NCBI GenBank assembly: GCA_012842545.1
Contig: DUSQ01000055.1
Coordinates: forward strand, 1 to 9,063
DNA: 9,063 bases
Direction: 5' to 3'
From: Coprothermobacter sp.
Lineage (GTDB): Bacteria > Coprothermobacterota > Coprothermobacteria > Coprothermobacterales > Coprothermobacteraceae
Both the position numbers and the translations under genes were made by a program. Of this stretch, positions 5,242 through 9,063 are shown piece after piece (within the stretch, counting starts at the first letter, position 1; each line of letters begins with the position of its first letter). Under the pieces are notes generated by a model that was given only the letters and a program-made list of their open reading frames with translations, was not told the DNA's origin and made no database searches.

Positions 5242-6366
5242 ATGTTTTTCCAATGTGACTTGAACCACCAAATCGTGTTTGGCAATGGGACTTTGGACCA
5301 ACTGCCCGAGCTCATTCACGGCATGGGAAGAAATGTCTTTTTGACCACGGGCAGAAGCGCAAAGCAAAGGGGCTTGCTAAGCCACCTCATGGAACTTTTG
5401 ACGGATTTTCAGGTGCTCCACTTCGATCAAATTTCGCCGAACCCGAAGGCAGAAGAAGTGCACCAGGCAGTAAACCTACTCGAACAGGAAGGCTTTGAGC
5501 CAGACTTTGTACTGGCGGTGGGCGGTGGTAGTGTGCTGGATTTTGCAAAAGCAGTGGCTGCCAGCTTCGCCTCAGGTACAAGCGTTGAAAACGTTTTTGG
5601 CATCAACAACGTGCCAGCAGCTTTGCCCCTGGTTGCCGTTCCTACCACTCACGGCACGGGTTCCGAGGTAACCAAGTACTCCATTATCACTCATGAGAAC
5701 CAGAAAAAGTCCATCAGCGATGCCAAAATTGTGCCAAAACTGGCACTGGTTGACCCCGTGCTAACCTATTCCATGCCAGAAGACGTTGCCATTGACACCA
5801 CTTTGGACGCCTTTTCTCACCTCAGCGAAGCCTACTTCTCTGCGCTTTGCAATCCGCTGGTGGAAGCTTTCGCTGAGAAGGGTTTCTCTTACCTTGCACC
5901 TCACATGAAAAACTTAGGCAGGATCCCCATGGGAGAAAAGGTCCATGATGAGCTGACTTTGGCTTCGCTCTTTGGAGGCCTTGCCATAAACAACGCGGGC
6001 TCAGGTGTCGTACACGCCATGGGCTACCCACTGACTTCTGAGTTTGAGCTGCCCCATAGACGAGCTAACGCCGTGCTCATGCCCGGGGTGTTCAAATTCA
6101 ACGCTGAGGTTAAACCCGAGAAGTACCAAAAAATGAGTGAAATGCTGGGCGTTTCCGATTTAGCTGATTACCTGTGTTCCATAAATGAGCAGTGCGGTTT
6201 TGTGGAGCAAATAAAGGGAGTGGCAAGTCAGGTGGACGAGAGCAAACTGCTTAATTGGGCTGAGCAGGTTGTTAACAACCACAGGCTCATGAATTCAGCT
6301 TGCAGGAAACCATCTTTGGAACAAGTGGTAGAGCTTTACAAAGAAGCTCTGTTCATGACTGCTTAA
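5242..6366 (+). CDS. Iron-containing (group III) alcohol dehydrogenase
   Basis: This is an NAD(P)-dependent alcohol/aldehyde oxidoreductase of the Fe-ADH family, 374 residues, the usual length. The nucleotide-binding loop is AVGGGSVLDFAKAVA (92-106), followed by PTTHGTGSEVT (134-144), where the family usually has TTAGTGSE. The four metal ligands of the FucO type are all found: Asp189 and His193 in DAFSH, His258 in VVHAMGYP, and His272 in LPHRRANA. The second conserved His of the usual HxxxH pattern is Tyr262, and the usual PHG is PHR, suggesting a side branch of the family. The start is ATG at 5242 with GGAGGTGA 9 nt before it. Substrate cannot be inferred. It is divergent from rpmH and followed by a 169-nt spacer. 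A role in fermentative redox balance is a guess. Confidence 0.93.
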   Translation: MFFQCDLNHQIVFGNGTLDQLPELIHGMGRNVFLTTGRSAKQRGLLSHLMELLTDFQVLHFDQISPNPKAEEVHQAVNLLEQEGFEPDFVLAVGGGSVLDFAKAVAASFASGTSVENVFGINNVPAALPLVAVPTTHGTGSEVTKYSIITHENQKKSISDAKIVPKLALVDPVLTYSMPEDVAIDTTLDAFSHLSEAYFSALCNPLVEAFAEKGFSYLAPHMKNLGRIPMGEKVHDELTLASLFGGLAINNAGSGVVHAMGYPLTSEFELPHRRANAVLMPGVFKFNAEVKPEKYQKMSEMLGVSDLADYLCSINEQCGFVEQIKGVASQVDESKLLNWAEQVVNNHRLMNSACRKPSLEQVVELYKEALFMTA

Positions 6367-6423
6367 ATACGGGTATTCAGGCAGTGCAGCGTCTTCAGCT
6401 TGAATGGTCACGAACACACACGC

Positions 6424-6458
6424 AAAAAAGAAAACAAAACGCACTGTCATGTGCAGTG
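6424..6458 (-). terminator. Possible weak leftward terminator in the spacer after the alcohol dehydrogenase gene
   Basis: On the minus strand a short hairpin (CACTG 6458-6454 with CAGTG 6446-6442, or an alternative GCAC/GTGC pairing) is followed by the U-rich run TTTTGTTTTCTTTTTT (6439-6424). The stem is only about 5 bp. It could stop antisense transcription coming from the pilus genes on the right. No plus-strand terminator is visible in 6367-6535, and I found no clear promoter for the next gene there. Confidence 0.3.
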
Positions 6459-6535
6459 GATAACAGCCAAGCATCAAAATTCGCGTTTGGGTGTTATCAT
6501 TATCTTAACATCTAAATCGTAAAGGTAAGGAGTGG

Positions 6536-6901
6536 ATGATCTTGGGATGGAGGAATAGTTTATATGCAGTCCTGGGGCTTTTAGCTGCCATCGCCGTACT
6601 CACAAACCCTTTCATCGCCAACCCCATTGGTTGGTTGATCTTTTTTGTCATCTTCGGCGCTGTGTGCCTACTTTTAGAGCTCATTGCCCTTATCCAGAAG
6701 AAGCCTGCTAATTGGGACTTTCTCATTGCTTCTGCTGTCATGCTAGTGGTGGGGCTGCTGGCTTACATGAACAAAGTTAGTGCTAACCCGTATTTACCAC
6801 TGGAGGGTAGCAGTTACGCAGTTTACGCATTTCCAGCCTTCATAGCCAGCCTTTACTTGTTCATTGTTTCAATCACAAAAACGTTTTTTGCTGGTATTTA
6901 A
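6536..6901 (+). CDS. Small membrane protein of unknown function (four predicted helices)
   Basis: I do not recognise a family. The 121-residue product is strongly hydrophobic, with four likely membrane helices near residues 6-24, 28-50, 62-80 and 96-116. The connecting segments are short and polar (IQKKPANWD; MNKVSANPYLPLEG). No catalytic motif or signal peptide separate from the first helix is seen. The start is given as ATG at 6536, but the strongest ribosome-binding site, AAGGAG (6527-6532), is only 3 nt away from it; TTG at 6542-6544 would have 9 nt spacing and shorten the protein by two residues. The stop overlaps a run of four imperfect 7-nt repeats (6897-6924). The next gene follows 95 nt later on the same strand. 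Confidence 0.7.
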   Translation: MILGWRNSLYAVLGLLAAIAVLTNPFIANPIGWLIFFVIFGAVCLLLELIALIQKKPANWDFLIASAVMLVVGLLAYMNKVSANPYLPLEGSSYAVYAFPAFIASLYLFIVSITKTFFAGI

Positions 6902-6924
6902 GATTTAAGATTTAACCTTTAACA
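6897..6924 (+). repeat. Four imperfect tandem 7-mers at the 3' end of the membrane-protein gene
   Basis: Consecutive units TTTAAGA, TTTAAGA, TTTAACC and TTTAACA span the stop codon (6899-6901) and the first bases after it. Short A+T-rich repeats of this size can arise by slippage; no function is inferred. Confidence 0.5.
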
Positions 6925-6931
6925 CACAAAT

Positions 6932-6977
6932 CACTCCCGAGGGGAGCTCACCAAAAAGTGGATTCCCCTCGGGAGTG
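6932..6977. repeat. Perfect 14-bp inverted repeat (stem-loop) upstream of the coiled-coil gene
   Basis: CACTCCCGAGGGGA (6932-6945) and TCCCCTCGGGAGTG (6964-6977) are exact complements around an 18-nt loop. The loop itself can add a 4-bp TCAC/GTGG helix. There is no U-tract after the stem on the plus strand (CAAAACG follows) and only a mixed T/G run on the other side, so it is not a standard terminator. It ends 19 nt before the chosen start of the next gene. CCCCT 6965-6969 in its right arm could alternatively pair with AGGGG 6986-6990 in that gene's ribosome-binding site. Confidence 0.85.
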
Positions 6978-6996
6978 CAAAACGAAGGGGGTTTCT

Positions 6997-7500
6997 GTGG
7001 AAGAAAGCGTGAAGCGTTTGGCCGATGAGTGTTTTGCTTTGGGGGCACAGCTTGAAGAGCTTTCGGATGACCTGGCAGCCCTGAACAGCGACATTAGGCG
7101 GACGAGAATGCGCGTGGAAGAGTTTTTCACCCAAAGTCAGCAGCAACCCGGGACCAGAGCTGAAGCTGAAACGCTGGAAACACGTAAAAGGGAGCTCTTG
7201 GAGGAACTACAGAACCTGAGTCGGCAGTGGGAAAAGCTGAACCGTGCCTTGATTACCTTGCAGGAGCTGGTGTTTGCAAAGCACGAAGCCGTGGAATATG
7301 AACTTGACCACCTGAATGAAGAAAGCGAGGAATATGAATTGCTGGAAGACACCCTGGACGACCTTTCATTGGTTTATGCCGAGCTTGCCGAAATTCTTGA
7401 TGAAATGGACACCCTGCTCCTTGCAATAGCTGAGTTAACCCGCACAGTGGAGCAAATAAAACCATCTTCTTCCTCATCAGACGCCAGTAGTAGCAGGTAA
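6997..7500 (+). CDS. Acidic coiled-coil protein of unknown function
   Basis: I do not recognise a family. The 167 residues are almost entirely heptad-like helix rich in Glu, Leu and Arg, in at least two stretches: about 1-46 and 55-155, split by SQQQPG (47-52). The second half is very acidic (HLNEESEEYELLEDTLDDL, 105-123). The protein ends in a Ser-rich tail (157-167). No membrane segment or signal peptide is present, so it is probably cytosolic or part of a filament or complex. GTG at 6997 is chosen because AAGGGGG lies 5 nt upstream. An earlier in-frame GTG at 6958 lies in the loop of the 14-bp stem-loop and has no ribosome-binding site. The gene converges on pilC; whether it is related to the pilus genes is unknown. 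Confidence 0.72.
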   Translation: MEESVKRLADECFALGAQLEELSDDLAALNSDIRRTRMRVEEFFTQSQQQPGTRAEAETLETRKRELLEELQNLSRQWEKLNRALITLQELVFAKHEAVEYELDHLNEESEEYELLEDTLDDLSLVYAELAEILDEMDTLLLAIAELTRTVEQIKPSSSSSDASSSR

Positions 7501-7538
7501 AGACGTTGAAAGCTTTCGCTAATCATTCCCCAGAGGGG

Positions 7539-7569
7539 TCTGTGAGTGATCACAGTGATCACTCACAGA
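7539..7569. repeat. 31-bp near-perfect palindrome
   Basis: TCTGTGAGTGATCAC (7539-7553) is the exact reverse complement of 7555-7569, with the single base A7554 between. It holds two copies of GTGATCAC one base apart. It could be an operator, a cruciform or a bidirectional hairpin for the two converging genes. Confidence 0.9.
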
Positions 7570-7640
7570 TGCACAGATGACACGCCGATAGAAAGCTATG
7601 AAAAGCCCTACTTGCCCTCCGCACTGAAGAGTACCCATAA

Positions 7641-7658
7641 ATACATACATGTATGTAT
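7641..7658. repeat. 18-bp perfect palindrome
   Basis: ATACATACA is followed at once by TGTATGTAT, giving a perfect 18-bp palindrome made of 4-nt ATAC/GTAT units and continuing into GTACGTATAC. It lies 25 nt beyond the pilC stop codon. The lack of a spacer suits a DNA-binding site more than an RNA hairpin, but the sequence is also simple enough to arise by slippage. Confidence 0.85.
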
Positions 7659-7682
7659 GTACGTATACCTAATGTGTGCGTG

Positions 7683-8891
7683 TTACGTACCAAGAAGTGT
7701 TGGAATCATCTCAAACATGGGCAGGTACAAAGAAATAACAATGAATCCCACCAGGACACCCACAAAGACAAGTGCGAAAGGTTCAATGGCTGCTGTGAGC
7801 GTGTCAAGGAATCTGTTGAATTCATCCTGAGTAATCTCAATGTAGTGTCCCAAACTGTTGTCCAGGTTTCCTGTTTCAGTACCAATGGCAATTGTCCTCC
7901 AAAGCAGAGCGTCGGTACCTGCCAACTCAAAAGCCTCATGCAAAGGCACACCTGCCACAACTAATTCTTTGGCTTTAGCAATTTTATCTTTGTAAAGTTG
8001 ATGTTCCATGACCACTTCTGCTAAGTTTAGGACCTCAACCATGGGAAGACCATTAACGTAACCGCTTCTCATGGTCTTAGCCAAGCGTAAGTACTCGGGC
8101 ACAGTGAATAGTTTGGTCAAAACTGGAATGGAGAACTTTATTCGCTCGTAGAACCTCTTCACGCTGAGAACGTTCGTGATAAGCCATCGCGCTCCAAACA
8201 AAGCCACTGCCACAATGATGGCAACCACATACCAGTAGTGCTCAAAGAAACTGGCCACACCGATGACGAAACGCGTAATACCAGGCAACTGCGCACCCAA
8301 CGAACTAAACATGTTTGTCATGGTGGGGAGAACAAACACCATGTAGGCCACCACGGCCAGAACTGCCATGACGGAGATCACCAGTGGGTACATGGTGGCA
8401 CTGCTAATTTTTGATTTCAGACCCCTCATGGTCTTATAAAAATCAGCTAAGTCCACGAACGCAACTTCCAGGGAGCCACTACGTTCTCCACTCTTAACCA
8501 GGTTCACAAAGAGAGGCGGGAAAGCCCCAGTAAGCTCCAACGCAGAGGAAACGGAAGCGCCTCTGCTGATGTAGAAAATCAAGTGGTTAGCCGCTGTACT
8601 TATCTTCTTATTTCCGCCGCGGTCGCGGAGCACTTCCAAAGCTTCAAGAATGTTGAAGCCCGCTCTGACAAAACTCGACAAATTCGTGGCAAAGAAATAC
8701 AGATCACCCTCGTTTAGCTTAGGTGCTTTACCAGGAGGAGCTTCAGTTATCTCCACAATGAGCCCTGTCTTAGAAGCCTTTGCTTTTGCTTCTTCTAAAC
8801 TGCTGGCTTTTACTGTCCCTGGTACAGTTCTATCTTTGTCCTTAACCACAATGTAACGATAGAACTTCTCGTTTTCAGCGGTAGTAGCCAA
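7683..8891 (-). CDS. pilC: Type IV pilus / type II secretion inner-membrane platform protein PilC/GspF
   Basis: This polytopic protein forms the membrane platform of type IV pilus, type II secretion or competence machines and works with the assembly ATPase. The 402 residues show the N-terminal cytoplasmic part (FYRYIVVKDKDRTVPGTVKA, 10-29) and two T2SSF domains, at about 66-190 and 268-395. Each opens with the family's amphipathic helix pattern (FATNLSSFVRAGFNILEALEVL; LRLAKTMRSGYVNGLPMVEVL). GERSGSLE (135-142) and TETGNLDNSL (338-347) are the paired signature repeats. Membrane helices lie near 168-191, 217-238 and 372-394. The start is TTG at 8889-8891; an in-frame TGA three codons upstream excludes a longer form, and the next start would cut into the conserved N-terminus. 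It overlaps the ATPase gene by 17 nt. Which of the three machines it serves cannot be decided here. Confidence 0.95.
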   Translation of the reverse strand: MATTAENEKFYRYIVVKDKDRTVPGTVKASSLEEAKAKASKTGLIVEITEAPPGKAPKLNEGDLYFFATNLSSFVRAGFNILEALEVLRDRGGNKKISTAANHLIFYISRGASVSSALELTGAFPPLFVNLVKSGERSGSLEVAFVDLADFYKTMRGLKSKISSATMYPLVISVMAVLAVVAYMVFVLPTMTNMFSSLGAQLPGITRFVIGVASFFEHYWYVVAIIVAVALFGARWLITNVLSVKRFYERIKFSIPVLTKLFTVPEYLRLAKTMRSGYVNGLPMVEVLNLAEVVMEHQLYKDKIAKAKELVVAGVPLHEAFELAGTDALLWRTIAIGTETGNLDNSLGHYIEITQDEFNRFLDTLTAAIEPFALVFVGVLVGFIVISLYLPMFEMIPTLLGT

Positions 8892-9063
8892 ACACCCTCA
8901 CCACCTCTTCTTCAGTTGTTACACCCTGTTCCACCAAGAATTTTGCAATTTCTTCCATGGAAATGAAACCCTTATTCTTAGCCGTGTGGTAGAGCTCTAC
9001 CACGTCGGTTCGCTGTGAAATCTTACTTCTAATTTCGTCGTCCACAGGAAGTATTTCATAAAC
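8875..9063 (-). CDS. pilB: Type IV pilus / type II secretion assembly ATPase PilB/GspE, C-terminal end
   Basis: Only the last 62 codons are present; the 5' part lies beyond the right edge. The fragment starts VYEILPVDDEIR, the conserved C-terminal segment of PilB/GspE ATPases in which the protein is usually annotated as stimulating regulatory function. It continues with a helical end (MEEIAKFLVEQGVTTEEEVVRVFGYYR). Walker motifs would be upstream and cannot be seen. The stop TGA (8875-8877) lies 17 nt inside pilC, a typical arrangement for the ATPase-platform pair. PilB/GspE is more likely than the retraction ATPase PilT because of the overlap with pilC and the final residues, but PilT is not strictly excluded. 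Confidence 0.85.
   Translation of the reverse strand, partial: VYEILPVDDEIRSKISQRTDVVELYHTAKNKGFISMEEIAKFLVEQGVTTEEEVVRVFGYYR

Larger units (their letters stand above)
7501..7682. other. Palindrome-rich convergent spacer
   Basis: This 182-nt spacer lies between the coiled-coil gene and the end of pilC. It contains GAAAGCTTTC (7508-7517), the mini-hairpin CCCC-AGA-GGGG (7528-7538), a 31-bp palindrome (7539-7569), a tandem CACAGATG pair (7564-7579), ATAG-AAAG-CTAT (near 7589-7600) and an 18-bp palindrome (7641-7658). No hairpin is followed by a clear T-tract on either strand, so no standard terminator can be named although two converging genes end here. Confidence 0.6.

Noticed and set aside
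6450..6470. DnaA-box-like word (GTGGATAA) after the dehydrogenase gene
   Set aside because: A single match with no neighbouring boxes is expected by chance.
6958..6996. Longer form of the coiled-coil protein starting at GTG 6958
   Set aside because: No ribosome-binding site; it would lie in the loop and right arm of the 14-bp stem-loop, whereas GTG 6997 has AAGGGGG at good spacing.
7374..7830. Two facing ORFs that both begin MITVITHR
   Set aside because: The shared start comes from the 31-bp palindrome read on both strands; the bodies are antisense to the coiled-coil gene and to pilC.
1..9063. Defence system, prophage, insertion sequence or CRISPR array
   Set aside because: No transposase, integrase, nuclease, toxin or regularly spaced repeats found; all large frames belong to housekeeping, redox, pilus or unrecognised small genes.

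Overview
The window looks like ordinary chromosome of a bacterium of intermediate G+C (about 45% by eye). Two things point to a Gram-positive-like or deep-branching, possibly thermophilic lineage: the order rpmH-rnpA-yidD-yidC-jag, and a short YidC with no periplasmic domain. My guess, from memory of gene content and not from any search, is something like Coprothermobacter; this is low confidence. No tRNA, rRNA, insertion sequence, phage gene or CRISPR array was seen, and there is no cluster of DnaA boxes although rpmH is often near oriC.

Layout. Positions 1-620 (minus) hold an inositol-monophosphatase-family gene cut by the left edge. Upstream of it (minus, 750-1616) is a YihY/BrkB-type membrane protein with an odd Asn/Ser/Gly-rich tail. 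Positions 1786-4832 (minus) are a compact cluster read from right to left: rpmH, rnpA, yidD, yidC, jag, degV. rpmH is only 45 codons and starts with GTG. Its genes are tightly packed: rpmH/rnpA share one base, rnpA/yidD overlap by 56 nt, yidD/yidC by 16 nt and jag/degV by 8 nt. The one real gap (3311-3468, between yidC and jag) contains a terminator-like hairpin. The cluster supplies a ribosomal protein, the RNase P protein, two membrane-insertion factors, an RNA-binding protein and a fatty-acid-binding protein.

Positions 4833-5241 are a 409-nt divergent spacer between rpmH and an iron-containing alcohol dehydrogenase gene (5242-6366, plus). It contains a compact three-way-junction element (5063-5181), and a perfect TATAAT placed so that a leftward transcript would begin at the element's first helix. 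This is the most interesting signal in the window.

To the right are two plus-strand genes I do not recognise: a small four-helix membrane protein (6536-6901) and an acidic coiled-coil protein (6997-7500). A perfect 14-bp stem-loop lies between them. They converge on a type IV pilus/type II secretion pair on the minus strand: pilC/gspF (7683-8891) and the last 62 codons of pilB/gspE (8875-9063). The convergent spacer 7501-7682 is rich in palindromes, including a 31-bp one.

I see no new defence, mobile or biosynthetic system. The candidates worth checking are RNA structures and palindromes in the spacers, and the two uncharacterised genes.
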